In this document: positions 8,661-18,366 of the stretch, piece after piece
Layout: each line of letters opens with the position of its first letter
Position numbering within the stretch: the stretch's first letter is position 1
From: Saccharospirillum sp.
GTDB lineage: Bacteria > Pseudomonadota > Gammaproteobacteria > Pseudomonadales > Natronospirillaceae
Assembly: GCA_022565595.1 (NCBI GenBank)
Contig: JAIUML010000007.1
Location: 62,001 to 126,000, forward strand
DNA length: 64,000 nt
Reading direction: 5' to 3'
The notes under the pieces: model-generated
Databases searched by the model: none
What the model saw: only the letters and a program-made list of their open reading frames with translations
What the model was told of the DNA's origin: nothing
Program-made: the position numbers and the translations under genes

Positions 8661-9110
8661 TCAGTGGTTCTCGAGCGCTTTTCTGGGGTCCGAAGGCTTG
8701 AACAAGGAGGTTTCAAAGGCGCGTTGCAGTTGATCGAGCCGAGCCGCCAATGCTTGTCGGGTATAGGCTTTGGGCGGCACTGCACCCCACACCGGGTTTG
8801 GCCAGGCGGCGTCGGTCTTCTTGCGCAATACATGGTGAATGTGCAGTTGCGGCACCACATTGCCGAGTGCAGCAATGTTCATTTTATCGCCATCATAGGT
8901 TTTCATTAAGCGTTCGGCGACAAAGCTGCTCTCCCAGATCAATTGTTCCTGGTCGTCTTCATCCAGTTGAAAGACTTCACTGATGCCCTCTCGCTGCGGC
9001 ACCAGGATCAACCAGGGGTAATTGGCGTCTTTCATCAACAGTATCCGACTCAGCATCAGGCAGCCGATGTCTACACAATCGTTCTTCAATCGATAATCTA
9101 GCTCAAACAT
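8661..9110 (-). CDS. HIT-family hydrolase
   Basis: 149 residues. The histidine triad appears as PQLHIHHVLRK, the variant (H-x-H-H) that I recall for the Pseudomonas-type HIT subfamily. It is preceded by LNIAALGNV-like sequence (MNIAALGNVV) and followed by DAAWPNPVWG, also subfamily hallmarks. HIT proteins hydrolyse or transfer nucleotides (AMP-lysine, ADP-sugar and similar). The substrate of this branch is not known. Single gene, divergent from the GNAT-like gene at 9195. Confidence 0.85.
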   Translation of the reverse strand: MFELDYRLKNDCVDIGCLMLSRILLMKDANYPWLILVPQREGISEVFQLDEDDQEQLIWESSFVAERLMKTYDGDKMNIAALGNVVPQLHIHHVLRKKTDAAWPNPVWGAVPPKAYTRQALAARLDQLQRAFETSLFKPSDPRKALENH

Positions 9111-9194
9111 GGTTACTCTCCTTTCACATATGATTGTACCCTATCCTCATCTCCATCGTATAACCCTGACCTGCTCTCTGGATGTTAAATAATC

Positions 9195-10307
9195 ATGATC
9201 GAATGGCAGTCCCATTGGCCCGAACGTATCACAGCCCAAGCGGTTGCCGGCAACCCTTTCTGCCGCGATACCTTTTTGCGCAGCCTGGAACAGACGGGCG
9301 TGTGCACAGCGGACTCAGGCTGGCAACCTCACCACCTCTACTGGCGCGATGCTGATCAACGCATTCAAGTGCCCTGCTACATCAAGGGGCATTCCTGGGG
9401 CGAGTACGTATTCGACTGGGCATGGGCCAACGCTTACGAACAGCACGGCTTGCAGTACTACCCGAAACTGCTGTGCGCTATCCCCTACACCCCGTCAACA
9501 GGCCCTCGTTTTCTCGGCAATGCGACAGACAACCAGGCGGGCTACCTGGCTCAGGCACTCCAGGACGAAGTAGTCCGACTGAAGCTGAGCGGTTGCCATC
9601 TGTTGTTTCCGGACGCTCTCACCGCTCGCCAATGGCGGCCTTTGAACTGGGTGGAGCGAACCGATGTACAGTTTCACTGGTACAACCCGGGCTATAGAGA
9701 TTTCTCCGACTTCATGGATAGATTTGCTTCGCGGAAACGGAAGAATGTGCGCAAGGAGCGACAATCCGTTGCCGACCAGGGGCTAGAACTGCGTTGTTTT
9801 GAAAACCAGTCGATTACCTCAGAACTGCTCCGCCAATTCTACGTTTTTTACCACGCCACCTACCTCAAGCGCGGTCGCAAGGGCTACCTGAACCTGATGT
9901 TTTTTGAACAATTATTGGCGCAACAGCCCGAAAGTCTGGTCCTGTTCATGGCCTACCAGGGAAGCGAAGCCGTCGCAGGAGCACTCTGTCTGCGCGATAA
10001 CACCACCCTCTACGGCCGCTACTGGGGCAGTGTCGAGACCTTCGACAACCTCCATTTCGAAACCTGTTACTACCAGGGCATCGACTACTGCATCCGCAAC
10101 GGCCTGAAACGTTTCGACCCCGGCACCCAGGGCGAACACAAGGTCGCCCGTGGCTTCGAACCCACCTTCACCCACTCCTTCCACTGGCTCGCCCAGCCCG
10201 ACTTCCAGCAAGCCATACGGCGCTATTGCCACGAGGAGGCCGAAATGGTCACCCAATACCACCAACAGATGACCGAGGCCTTGCCGTTCAGGAAGACAGA
10301 GGTTTAG
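9195..10307 (+). CDS. GNAT-like acyltransferase, DUF482 (peptidogalycan biosynthesis/FemAB-like)
   Basis: 370 residues. Recognised by overall layout: an N-terminal segment with WGEYVFDWAWANAYEQHGLQYYPKLLCAIPYTP, a middle FASRKRKNVRKER basic stretch, and a C-terminal DPGTQGEHKVARGFEP motif. These features are characteristic of the DUF482 family, two tandem GNAT-type lobes related to FemAB. A function in aminoacyl transfer to a cell-wall or lipid acceptor has been suggested for the family but is not established. No Shine-Dalgarno is evident at the ATG. A palindromic repeat lies immediately downstream. Confidence 0.8.
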   Translation: MIEWQSHWPERITAQAVAGNPFCRDTFLRSLEQTGVCTADSGWQPHHLYWRDADQRIQVPCYIKGHSWGEYVFDWAWANAYEQHGLQYYPKLLCAIPYTPSTGPRFLGNATDNQAGYLAQALQDEVVRLKLSGCHLLFPDALTARQWRPLNWVERTDVQFHWYNPGYRDFSDFMDRFASRKRKNVRKERQSVADQGLELRCFENQSITSELLRQFYVFYHATYLKRGRKGYLNLMFFEQLLAQQPESLVLFMAYQGSEAVAGALCLRDNTTLYGRYWGSVETFDNLHFETCYYQGIDYCIRNGLKRFDPGTQGEHKVARGFEPTFTHSFHWLAQPDFQQAIRRYCHEEAEMVTQYHQQMTEALPFRKTEV

Positions 10308-10377
10308 GGTAGACTTATATCCAAAGATCAATATTTAAACCAAAAAGCTCAAACCCAAGGTCTGGTTTCTGAGCGGA

Positions 10378-10546
10378 GGCCCGCGGCGGCTACCGGAGGT
10401 GCCTCTGCAGGGTCGGCGTGGATCCATCCATGGAGCCTAGACCGCAGCATCCGACGGCCATGGATGGCCTAGTGCCGCTTTTGCAGGAGCAAAAAAGCGG
10501 CCATGCTGCGGACTCCCCTGCAGAGGCACCTCCGGCATCCGCCGCT
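10378..10546. repeat. Nested intergenic palindrome, copy 3 (GNAT-gloA gap)
   Basis: The 300-base gap is dominated by this element. Outer arms CCGGAGGTGCCTCTGCAGGG (10393-10412) and its exact reverse complement (10516-10535) are flanked by GGCGG/CCGCC. Inside are CCATCCATGG / CCATGGATGG, CCGCAGC/GCTGCGG and the hairpin CCGCTTTTGC-AGGA-GCAAAAAAGCGG. The organisation is the same as in copy 1, but the arm sequence is entirely different. Confidence 0.92.
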
Positions 10547-10607
10547 CAACGCTTACCTGACTCGAGAATTGAGTTCCAAACCCTATTGAAATCACTGGAG
10601 AGCACCA

Positions 10608-11048
10608 ATGAAATACCTACACACCATGGTCCGAGTAGCGGACCTCGACGCCTCTTTGCATTTTTATTGTGACCTGCTGGGTCTGGTCGAAGTCAACCGC
10701 AAGGAGAGTGAAAAAGGCCGTTTTACCCTGGTCTTTCTGGCGGCACCCGGCGATGAAGACAGAGCGCGAGAGCATGGGGCACCCATGGTCGAATTGACCT
10801 ACAACTGGGACCCTGAAAACTACAGTGGCGGTCGCAATTTTGGCCATCTGGCTTATCAGGTTGACGACATCTACGCGCTCTGCCAACACCTCCAGGACAA
10901 TGGCGTCGTCATCAATCGCCCTCCGCGCGATGGCCATATGGCCTTTGTGCGCAGCCCGGACAACATTTCGATCGAGCTGTTGCAAAAGGGCCCTGCCCTG
11001 CCTGCCCAGGAGCCATGGGCGTCGATGGAGAACAGTGGGGAGTGGTAA
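10608..11048 (+). CDS. gloA: Glyoxalase I / lactoylglutathione lyase
   Basis: 146 residues, VOC fold. It isomerises the methylglyoxal-glutathione hemithioacetal to S-lactoylglutathione. The four metal ligands are visible: His in YLHTMVRV, Glu in PMVELTYNW, His in [10 protein letters not shown] and Glu in ISIELLQKG. The Ni-type short form lacks the long eukaryotic insertion. GGAGAG precedes the ATG. It is about 70 bases upstream of proS with no terminator seen between them. Confidence 0.93.
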   Translation: MKYLHTMVRVADLDASLHFYCDLLGLVEVNRKESEKGRFTLVFLAAPGDEDRAREHGAPMVELTYNWDPENYSGGRNFGHLAYQVDDIYALCQHLQDNGVVINRPPRDGHMAFVRSPDNISIELLQKGPALPAQEPWASMENSGEW

Positions 11049-11120
11049 GCCACTACACCTTCAATCGAAATCCCCCTACAATAAGGCCCCTTTGCCTTTT
11101 CCCAACCAACAGGACCCGCT

Positions 11121-12845
11121 ATGCGCGCCAGTAAGTACCTCATTGCTACCGTCAAGGAAACCCCAACCGACGCCGTGGTTGTCAGCCACAAGCTGATGCT
11201 GCGCGCCGGCATGATCCGCAAGCTGGCTTCCGGCCTGTACAGCTGGCTACCGACGGGTTTGCGCGTTTTGAGAAAGGTGGAAACCATTGTTCGTGAAGAG
11301 ATGGACCGTTCAGGCGCCCAGGAAATCAATATGCCTTGCGTCCAGCCCGCCGAGTTGTGGCAGGAAAGCGGCCGCTTTGACGATATGGGCCCGCTGATGA
11401 TGCACATGCAGGATCGGCATCAGCGCGATTTTGTTTTTGGTCCGACTCACGAAGAAGTGGTCACCGACATCGCACGTAACGAGTTGACCAGTTACAAACA
11501 GTTGCCGGTCAATTTCTACCAGATTCAAACCAAGTTCCGTGACGAGTTTCGTCCGCGCTTTGGGGTGATGCGCGCGCGCGAATTCATCATGAAAGATGCC
11601 TACTCCTTTCATGTTGACGCCGAGTCACTACAGGATGAATACGACAATATGTACCGCACCTATTGCCGTATATTCGATCGTCTCGGGCTCGACTACCGCC
11701 CGGTTCTGGCAGACTCGGGCGCCATGGGTGGCGCCGCGTCGCACGAATTCCAGGTACTGGCCGACTCCGGCGAGGACTACATCGCTTTCTCCGACAGCAG
11801 CGACTTCGCCGCCAATATTGAAATGGCCGAAGCCCTTGCACCTGCCATTGCGCGCGCCGAACCAGGGGAGCTGCTAAAACTGGTCGATACACCGGAGACA
11901 AAAACCATCGAACAACTGGTTGAGAAGTTCCAACTGCCGATCGAGAAAACCATCAAGACGCTGATTGTCGAAGCAGAAGATGACATCGAGGGTGGTCTGG
12001 TAGCGCTACTGGTGCGCGGCGACCATACGCTGAATGAAATCAAGGCTGAAAAACTGCCCGAAGTGAAAGCGCCACTGACCATGGCCAGTGAAGAGAAAAT
12101 ACGGGCTGCTATCGGTGCAGGCCCGGGTTCACTGGGCCCGGTCAAGTTGCCCATCCCTATGGTTATCGATCGCGCAGTCAGTGTGATGTCGGATTTTGGC
12201 GCCGGTGCCAACGAGGACGACAAACACTGGTTTGGCATCAACTGGGAGCGCGATGTCGCTCTGCCCAGGGTGGCAGACATTCGCAACGTCGTCGAAGGCG
12301 ACCCCAGCCCTTGCGGTAAGGGCAAGCTGTTGATCAAAAAAGGCATAGAAGTCGGTCATGTTTTTCAACTGGGCAATAAATACGCCAAGGCCTTGAACGC
12401 CACCGTGCTGGACCAGAATGGCAAAGCACAGACCATGGTCATGGGCTGTTATGGCATTGGTGTCAGCCGGATTGTGGCCGCTGCCATTGAGCAGAACCAC
12501 GATGAGAATGGCATTATCTGGCCAGCCGCTCTGGCGCCTTTCCAGGTAGGCATCGTTCCGCTGAACGCTCACAAGGCACCGGAAGTCATGGAAGTCGCTG
12601 AATCGCTTTACGAGCAATTGAGAGACGCTGGTATAGAGGTATTGCTGGACGACCGAGACAAGAAAACCAGCCCGGGTGTGAAGTTTGCCGACATGGAATT
12701 GATTGGCATTCCGCACCGCATTGTCGTCAGCGATCGGGGCCTGGCCGAGGGTCAACTGGAGTACCGACAGCGCGGCCAGGAGGAAAAATCCGAAGTCGCC
12801 GTTACCGAAGTACTCGCCCTGCTGAAAGGCAAGCTCGGTAAGTAA
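11121..12845 (+). CDS. proS: Prolyl-tRNA synthetase
   Basis: 574 residues, the bacterial long form. Class II catalytic domain (about 1-220) with motif 1, motif 2 ([21 protein letters not shown]) and motif 3 in [11 protein letters not shown] (about 442-452). Between them is the YbaK-like editing insertion (about 225-400), which hydrolyses mischarged Ala-tRNA(Pro). The anticodon-binding domain is at the C-terminus. It lies in the cytosol and charges tRNA(Pro). Confidence 0.97.
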   Translation: MRASKYLIATVKETPTDAVVVSHKLMLRAGMIRKLASGLYSWLPTGLRVLRKVETIVREEMDRSGAQEINMPCVQPAELWQESGRFDDMGPLMMHMQDRHQRDFVFGPTHEEVVTDIARNELTSYKQLPVNFYQIQTKFRDEFRPRFGVMRAREFIMKDAYSFHVDAESLQDEYDNMYRTYCRIFDRLGLDYRPVLADSGAMGGAASHEFQVLADSGEDYIAFSDSSDFAANIEMAEALAPAIARAEPGELLKLVDTPETKTIEQLVEKFQLPIEKTIKTLIVEAEDDIEGGLVALLVRGDHTLNEIKAEKLPEVKAPLTMASEEKIRAAIGAGPGSLGPVKLPIPMVIDRAVSVMSDFGAGANEDDKHWFGINWERDVALPRVADIRNVVEGDPSPCGKGKLLIKKGIEVGHVFQLGNKYAKALNATVLDQNGKAQTMVMGCYGIGVSRIVAAAIEQNHDENGIIWPAALAPFQVGIVPLNAHKAPEVMEVAESLYEQLRDAGIEVLLDDRDKKTSPGVKFADMELIGIPHRIVVSDRGLAEGQLEYRQRGQEEKSEVAVTEVLALLKGKLGK

Positions 12846-12900
12846 AGTTTAACCAAAGCGGTTTTACAGCCCGGCCTCTGCAGTCTACGCTAACCATTAA

Positions 12901-12930
12901 CCCATCAGAACAGCGCCGTTCTGCTGGGTT
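12901..12930 (+). terminator. Possible hairpin after proS
   Basis: CAGAAC-AGCGCC-GTTCTG (12906-12923), extended by CCCA/TGGG with small bulges, lies 60 bases after the proS stop and just before the CBS gene. There is no run of T, so it may be a weak terminator or an RNA-stabilising stem. Confidence 0.35.
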
Positions 12931-12961
12931 AACTGTCGTCCCAGAAGGAGGTCGTCTATCC

Positions 12962-13384
12962 ATGAAACAGGAACCGCTTACCGTTGGCGATTGTATGACG
13001 CCGGCCAAAGCCCTTGTCCCCGCTAAAGCCTCGGTTACTGAAGCCGTCCAGATTCTGCTGAAAAATCGCCTCTTCGGCAGCCCTGTGGTTGATGAATACC
13101 ACAACCTGGTTGGCTACATATCAGAGCAGGACTGCATCAAACACCTGCTGTCCGACAGCTACTACCGGCAAAATTCAGTACAGGTCACCGATCTGATGAG
13201 AACAGATGTTCTGACCGTCTCTGCAGACGACAGCATCATCGATCTTGCCGAAAAAATGACCGGTAACAAGCCGAAAAAGTACCCTGTTATAGACGAAAAA
13301 CGCGTCGTCGGTGAAATTACCCGAACTGAAGTGTTGGCAGCTCTGCTGAAATTGCGCTCCTGGCACCAGAAGCGGTCCGCCTGA
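12962..13384 (+). CDS. Tandem CBS-domain protein
   Basis: 140 residues made of a Bateman pair: CBS 1 (about 8-65, with VGDCMTPAKALVPAKASV and LVGYISEQDCI) and CBS 2 (about 73-132, with VTDLMRTDVLTVSADDSI and VVGEITRTEVL). Such stand-alone modules bind adenosyl ligands (AMP, ATP, SAM), but the partner is unknown. A strong AAGGAGG ribosome site sits before the ATG. The spacing and possible hairpin after proS suggest a separate or partly separate transcript. Confidence 0.88.
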   Translation: MKQEPLTVGDCMTPAKALVPAKASVTEAVQILLKNRLFGSPVVDEYHNLVGYISEQDCIKHLLSDSYYRQNSVQVTDLMRTDVLTVSADDSIIDLAEKMTGNKPKKYPVIDEKRVVGEITRTEVLAALLKLRSWHQKRSA

Positions 13385-13435
13385 AACGACCCGGGATCGA
13401 AAAAGAACGGAACTCTGGCCTGGCCGCATAACCGA

Positions 13436-13458
13436 GGTTGGTTGAACTTCGACCAACC
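13436..13458. repeat. Near-perfect 23-base palindrome after the CBS gene
   Basis: GGTTGGT and ACCAACC flank TGAACTTCG, giving an almost complete dyad downstream of the CBS gene and upstream of ydiJ. It lacks a following T run, so it may be a hairpin of the CBS transcript or a protein site. Confidence 0.3.
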
Positions 13459-13576
13459 CCGGCCCTGAATCAGCCTTCCGCACAACGGTGCGTTTTGTTT
13501 TCAAGCGACATTCACCCTCGAATTCCCTGGCACTTTCGTTAGAATACACCCTCCTTGAATCAGACACGCTGAGCCC

Positions 13577-16500
13577 ATGATCCCACGTCTTGCTGAGGTT
13601 AGCCCAGTCCAGAGTCACTATCTGGCTTTTCTAGATGCCCTGAAAGCAGCTGGCTTCACCGGGGAGCTGAACCCCGACTACGCCAACCGAACGGTGCTGG
13701 CGACCGACAACTCCATTTATCAGGTATTGCCTCAGGCGGTCATCTACCCCAGAAACAAGGACGATGTGCAACGTCTGACTCGGCTGGCCAGCCAGAACGA
13801 ATGGCAGGACATCGTTCTCAGCCCGCGCGGTGGCGGCACCGGCACCAACGGTCAATCATTGACCGACGGTCTGGTGGTTGATTTGTCTCGCCATATGAAC
13901 CGCATTCTGGAGATCAACGCCAAAGATGGTTGGGCTCGAGTAGAAGCCGGTGTGGTCAAGGATCAACTCAACGCAGCGCTCAAGGCTCATGGCTACTTTT
14001 TTGCGCCGGAGCTTTCCACCAGCAACCGCGCCACTATCGGAGGTATGATCAATACCGATGCCAGTGGCCAGGGTTCCGTGCTGTATGGCAAAACCCGCGA
14101 TCATGTCCTGTCGCTGAGCACAGTATTGCTCAATGGCGAACTCCTGCACACCGAGTCGCTGACGGAAGCCGAGCTGGTGGAGCGCAAACAACAGCCTGGC
14201 ATGGTTGGCGATGTGCATCGGGTGGTCGACGATGTTTATGCACGTCGACAGGACGACATCAAGGCTCGTTTTCCAACCTTGAACCGCTGCCTGACGGGTT
14301 ACGACCTTGCCCACATTCGTGACGACGAAGGCCGCTTTAACCTGAACAATATTCTCTGCGGTTCCGAAGGTACCCTCGGTTTTATTGTTGAAGCACGATT
14401 GAATGTCCTGCCAATCCCGAAAACCTCGGCCCTGGTCAATGTGCGCTACGATTCCTTTGAAGCATCACTGCGCGATGCCCAGACATTGATGCAAGCCAAC
14501 CCGACTTCCATAGAAACCGTCGATAGCCGGGTGCTGTCTTTGGCCAAAGGCGACATTGTCTGGAACAGCGTTGCCGAGTACTTCCCGGCCGGTGAGAATG
14601 AAAAAGTCGCTGGCGTCAACCTGGTCGAATACACCGCCGACAGTGACGCTGAACTCAGAGCGGGCGTTAAACGCCTGACCGACAGGCTGGACGCCTTGCA
14701 AGGCCAACCCGGTCAATGCAATGGTTATTCAATTGCCTGGGGCACTGTGGCTGTCAATAAGGTCTGGGGCATGCGCAAGCGGGCTGTTGGCCTACTCGGT
14801 AACGCACAAGGCGAAGCCCGCCCAGTGCCCTTTGTCGAAGACACGGCCGTGCCCCCCGAAAACCTGGCGGATTTCATTATGGCTTTCAGAGGGGTCCTCG
14901 ACCGGGAAGGCTTAACCTATGGCATGTTCGGCCATGTCGACTGCGGCGTACTCCATGTAAGACCAGCTCTCGACATGAAAGACCCTGAACAGATTAAAAC
15001 CGTACGGCGCGTGACCGACGAAGTGGTTGAACTGGTCAAACACTATGGCGGCTTGCTGTGGGGTGAACACGGCAAGGGTGTGCGTTCCGAGTTTGCACCG
15101 AAGTTTTTTGGCGATCTCTACCCGGAGCTCCAGGCCATCAAGGCCGCCTTCGATCCACATAACCGATTGAACCCCGGCAAGATCGCGACAGCCAGGGCGG
15201 AACAGCCACTACTGGCCATTGATGCCGTGACCCTGCGTGGCGATTACGATCGAACCATCCCACTGGCGACATGGACGGATCAGTCGTCTGCGGTCTATTG
15301 CAACGGCAATGGTGCCTGCTTCAATTATGACCCCAATGATGCCATGTGCCCATCCTGGAAAGGCACTCGTGAACGCAAGCATTCTCCCAAGGGCCGCGCC
15401 AGTCTGATTCGCGAATGGGTGCGGTTGCTTGCCGACAAGGGGCTGGATACACCCGCCCTGGCGCAGCAGGAACGCCAGGTTTTTCCGCTGCTGCATTGGC
15501 CCATCAGAGCCTGGAACAGCTGGCAGGCAAAGCGTGGTCAATACGACTTCAGCCATGAAGTTCATGACTCCATGAGCGCCTGTCTGGCCTGTAAATCCTG
15601 CACTGGTCAATGCCCCATCAAGGTGGACGTACCCGATTTCAGAGCCAAATTTCTGCACCTCTATTACGGCCGCTATTTACGCCCATTGAAAGACTACTTT
15701 ATTGGCACCCTGGAGTTCGTCATACCCTGGCTGGCCAAGCGGCCGCTCAAATGGGTATACAACGGCATGATGCGGTCCAGCAGAATTTCTGGCCTGCTCG
15801 AACGTTATGCCGGCATGGTCGACAGCCCACACATTCATCCACTGAACCTGCACAGCCTGATGAAGCAAAGGAACATTCATTGGGCCGACGCCAATATGCT
15901 CGGTGGTCTGACACCGGCCGAACGCGAACGCTCAGTCATCATCGTGCAGGATGCCTTTACCAGCTTCTTTGATACTCAAACCGTTGGCGACATCCTGAGT
16001 TGCCTGCAACAACTGGGCTTTCGAGTCTGGGTCATGCCCTACCGCGCCAACGGAAAGCCCTTGCATGTCCATGGCTTCCTGGGCACCTTTCAGTGGGTAG
16101 CCAAACGCCGTCAGCAAGACCTGACCGCACTGGCCGCCAGTGGCATTCCGCTGGTTGGTATAGACCCGTCAATGACTCTGGTCTATCGCTCGGAATATCA
16201 GAAAATACTGCCGCAAAAAATGCCCGACGTCCTGTTGCTCCAGGAATTTCTGGGTAGCCGACTGGAACAACTCAGAGCCCTGAGACCGGACTATCAGCCA
16301 GGCGAAGTACGCTTGCTGGCCCATTGCACCGAAAAAACCAATGCCAGCGCCAGCATGAAAGACTGGACCGCCATCTTCACCGCTCTCGGCCAAACGCTGA
16401 CACAGGAATCGGTGGGTTGCTGTGGCATGGCTGGCACCTACGGCCACGAAACACACAACAGAGCCACATCCGAGGTCATCTACGACCTCTCCTGGCGTGA

Positions 16501-16654
16501 AGTCATCGACCGGACCCCGGCAGCAGCCATGGTAGCCACTGGTTACTCCTGCCGCAGCCAGGTAAAACGCCTACAGAATGTCGAGCTGAAACACCCTCTT
16601 CAATATCTACTGACCCAAGTGAAAAGCTCAACAACATTGCAGCAACAACAATAG
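13577..16654 (+). CDS. ydiJ: YdiJ-type FAD/Fe-S oxidoreductase (D-2-hydroxyglutarate dehydrogenase-like)
   Basis: 1025 residues, matching the length and motif order of E. coli YdiJ. FAD-binding type 4 domain (about 45-270, PRGGGTGTNGQSL, STSNRATIGGMINTDASGQG), FAD-oxidase C-terminal domain (about 270-540, SYGMFGHVD-like YGMFGHVDCGVLHVRP), then a ferredoxin segment at about 670 (CLACKSCTGQCPIKVDVP) and a CCG-type domain ending in SVGCCGMAGTYGHE (about 945-958). The family oxidises D-2-hydroxy acids, D-2-hydroxyglutarate being the activity reported for YdiJ, and passes electrons to the respiratory chain. D-2-hydroxyglutarate arises as a by-product of SerA, which may explain why it is kept. Confidence 0.93.
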   Translation: MIPRLAEVSPVQSHYLAFLDALKAAGFTGELNPDYANRTVLATDNSIYQVLPQAVIYPRNKDDVQRLTRLASQNEWQDIVLSPRGGGTGTNGQSLTDGLVVDLSRHMNRILEINAKDGWARVEAGVVKDQLNAALKAHGYFFAPELSTSNRATIGGMINTDASGQGSVLYGKTRDHVLSLSTVLLNGELLHTESLTEAELVERKQQPGMVGDVHRVVDDVYARRQDDIKARFPTLNRCLTGYDLAHIRDDEGRFNLNNILCGSEGTLGFIVEARLNVLPIPKTSALVNVRYDSFEASLRDAQTLMQANPTSIETVDSRVLSLAKGDIVWNSVAEYFPAGENEKVAGVNLVEYTADSDAELRAGVKRLTDRLDALQGQPGQCNGYSIAWGTVAVNKVWGMRKRAVGLLGNAQGEARPVPFVEDTAVPPENLADFIMAFRGVLDREGLTYGMFGHVDCGVLHVRPALDMKDPEQIKTVRRVTDEVVELVKHYGGLLWGEHGKGVRSEFAPKFFGDLYPELQAIKAAFDPHNRLNPGKIATARAEQPLLAIDAVTLRGDYDRTIPLATWTDQSSAVYCNGNGACFNYDPNDAMCPSWKGTRERKHSPKGRASLIREWVRLLADKGLDTPALAQQERQVFPLLHWPIRAWNSWQAKRGQYDFSHEVHDSMSACLACKSCTGQCPIKVDVPDFRAKFLHLYYGRYLRPLKDYFIGTLEFVIPWLAKRPLKWVYNGMMRSSRISGLLERYAGMVDSPHIHPLNLHSLMKQRNIHWADANMLGGLTPAERERSVIIVQDAFTSFFDTQTVGDILSCLQQLGFRVWVMPYRANGKPLHVHGFLGTFQWVAKRRQQDLTALAASGIPLVGIDPSMTLVYRSEYQKILPQKMPDVLLLQEFLGSRLEQLRALRPDYQPGEVRLLAHCTEKTNASASMKDWTAIFTALGQTLTQESVGCCGMAGTYGHETHNRATSEVIYDLSWREVIDRTPAAAMVATGYSCRSQVKRLQNVELKHPLQYLLTQVKSSTTLQQQQ

Positions 16655-16757
16655 ATAAAATCTATGCGGTGCATTTACTGCATCATCATGGTTTTTCCGG
16701 CATAATTTGAAGTCACTAGTGAGTTTGACGCGCAAGTTTCGGAGTAGTCAGGGGCTA

Positions 16758-16943
16758 TGGCCCGCGCCGGCTACCGGCGGTGCCTCTGCAGGGTCGGGCG
16801 GAATGCCGCCCACTTAATCCATCCATGGAGCCTAGACCGCAGCATCCGACGGCCATGGATGGCCTAGTGCCGCCTTTACAGGAGCAAAAAAGGTGGCCAT
16901 GCTGCTGACTCCCCTGCTGAGGCACCACCGGCATCCGCCGCTC
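16758..16943. repeat. Nested intergenic palindrome, copy 4 (ydiJ-DAHP synthase gap)
   Basis: This fills the centre of the 359-base gap. Arms CCGGCGGTGCCTCTGCAGGG (16774-16793) and CCCTGCTGAGGCACCACCGG (16912-16931) pair with two mismatches. The central parts CCATCCATGG / CCATGGATGG are kept, and the hairpin CCGCCTTTAC-AGGA-GCAAAAAAGGTGG is slightly decayed. An extra 22-base stretch with GGGCGG-AAT-GCCGCCC is inserted in the left half. The rest of the gap holds the presumed promoter of the next gene. Confidence 0.9.
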
Positions 16944-17013
16944 TAATTGCAACACATCCGAAATTCAAGCCAATACACTCTGTATTCACCGATCGCTCAG
17001 GTAGCATTTATTT

Positions 17014-18366
17014 ATGAACGCATGGACACCCGATTCGTGGCGCACCAAAACACTGCGCCAGATGCCCACCTATCCGGAAGCAGATGCCCTTCAGTCTGTG
17101 GAAGCTGAATTAAGCAAGCAGCCGCCTCTGGTATTTGCCGGGGAAGTCAGGGAACTGAAACATCAATTGGCCAAAGTGGCCTCTGGTAATGCTTTTTTGT
17201 TGCAGGGCGGCGATTGTGCTGAAAGCTTCAAGGAGTTCAATACCAACCAGATTCGCGACACCTTTATGGTTCTATTGCAAATGGCGGTTGTGCTTACCTT
17301 TGGTGGACAAAGCCCCGTTGTGAAAATTGGTCGGATGGCTGGCCAATTTGCCAAGCCCCGTTCGGACGACAACGAGACGCGTGATGGCATTAGTTTGCCT
17401 TCCTACCGTGGCGATATTATTAACGGCATTGAGTTCAGTGAAGAGTCTCGTACTCCTGACCCGGAACGGATGCTGAAAGCCTATCATCAGTCGACGTCCA
17501 CGCTGAATCTGCTGCGTGCCTTTGCTCAGGGCGGCCTGGCCGATCTGCATAAGGTGCATCAGTGGAATCAGAGCTTTGTTGAAAAAAGCCCCCAGGGTGA
17601 GCGCTACCAACATCTGGCGGACCTGATCGACGAAACACTCGCCTTCATGAGCGCCTGCGGAATATCGCCCGAGAACACGCCGCAGATTCGCGAAACTCAG
17701 TTCTATACTTCCCACGAAGCACTATTACTGCCCTACGAGCAGGCTTTGACTCGTCAGGACAGCTTGACCGGTGATTGGTATGACTGCTCGGCGCACATGC
17801 TGTGGATCGGCGATCGCACCCGCCAACTCGATAGCGCTCATATTGAATTTTGCCGTGGCATTCACAACCCTATCGGCCTGAAAGCAGGGCCAACAACGGA
17901 TGCTGAAGAATTGATTCGCCTGATCGATATCCTGAACCCGAACAACGAGCCAGGGCGTTTGAACCTGATCGTGAGAATGGGCGCCGACAAAATCGCAGGT
18001 CATTTTCCGGCCCTGCTTCGTCGCGTACAACAGGAAGGCCGATCTGTCGTCTGGAGTTCAGACCCGATGCACGGTAACACCATTAAAACCGGCAACGGCT
18101 ACAAGACGCGCGCAGTCGATTCAATACTGTCGGAAGTTACGCAGTTCTTTCAGATTCATGCGGCGGAGGGAACTCATGCGGGGGGTGTGCATTTCGAGAT
18201 GACCGGCCGTAACGTCACAGAGTGCATTGGTGGCGCTTTTGAAATCACCGAACACGATCTGGCTGAACGGTACCACAGCCATTGCGACCCTCGCCTCAAT
18301 GCTGACCAGGCTTTGGAGTTGTCCTTTTTAATTGCCGATGCCGTAAAACAAGCACGGAAAGGCTAA
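17014..18366 (+). CDS. Class II 3-deoxy-7-phosphoheptulonate (DAHP) synthase
   Basis: 450 residues, the usual class II (plant/Pseudomonas-like) length. It condenses PEP and erythrose-4-phosphate, the first step to aromatic amino acids. Conserved segments: [11 protein letters not shown] (metal-binding Cys at about 69), [23 protein letters not shown], the [16 protein letters not shown] stretch and [18 protein letters not shown] with metal His, then [19 protein letters not shown]. It is not related in sequence to E. coli AroF/G/H. Its stop overlaps the stop of the convergent M15 gene by 4 bases. Confidence 0.95.
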   Translation: MNAWTPDSWRTKTLRQMPTYPEADALQSVEAELSKQPPLVFAGEVRELKHQLAKVASGNAFLLQGGDCAESFKEFNTNQIRDTFMVLLQMAVVLTFGGQSPVVKIGRMAGQFAKPRSDDNETRDGISLPSYRGDIINGIEFSEESRTPDPERMLKAYHQSTSTLNLLRAFAQGGLADLHKVHQWNQSFVEKSPQGERYQHLADLIDETLAFMSACGISPENTPQIRETQFYTSHEALLLPYEQALTRQDSLTGDWYDCSAHMLWIGDRTRQLDSAHIEFCRGIHNPIGLKAGPTTDAEELIRLIDILNPNNEPGRLNLIVRMGADKIAGHFPALLRRVQQEGRSVVWSSDPMHGNTIKTGNGYKTRAVDSILSEVTQFFQIHAAEGTHAGGVHFEMTGRNVTECIGGAFEITEHDLAERYHSHCDPRLNADQALELSFLIADAVKQARKG

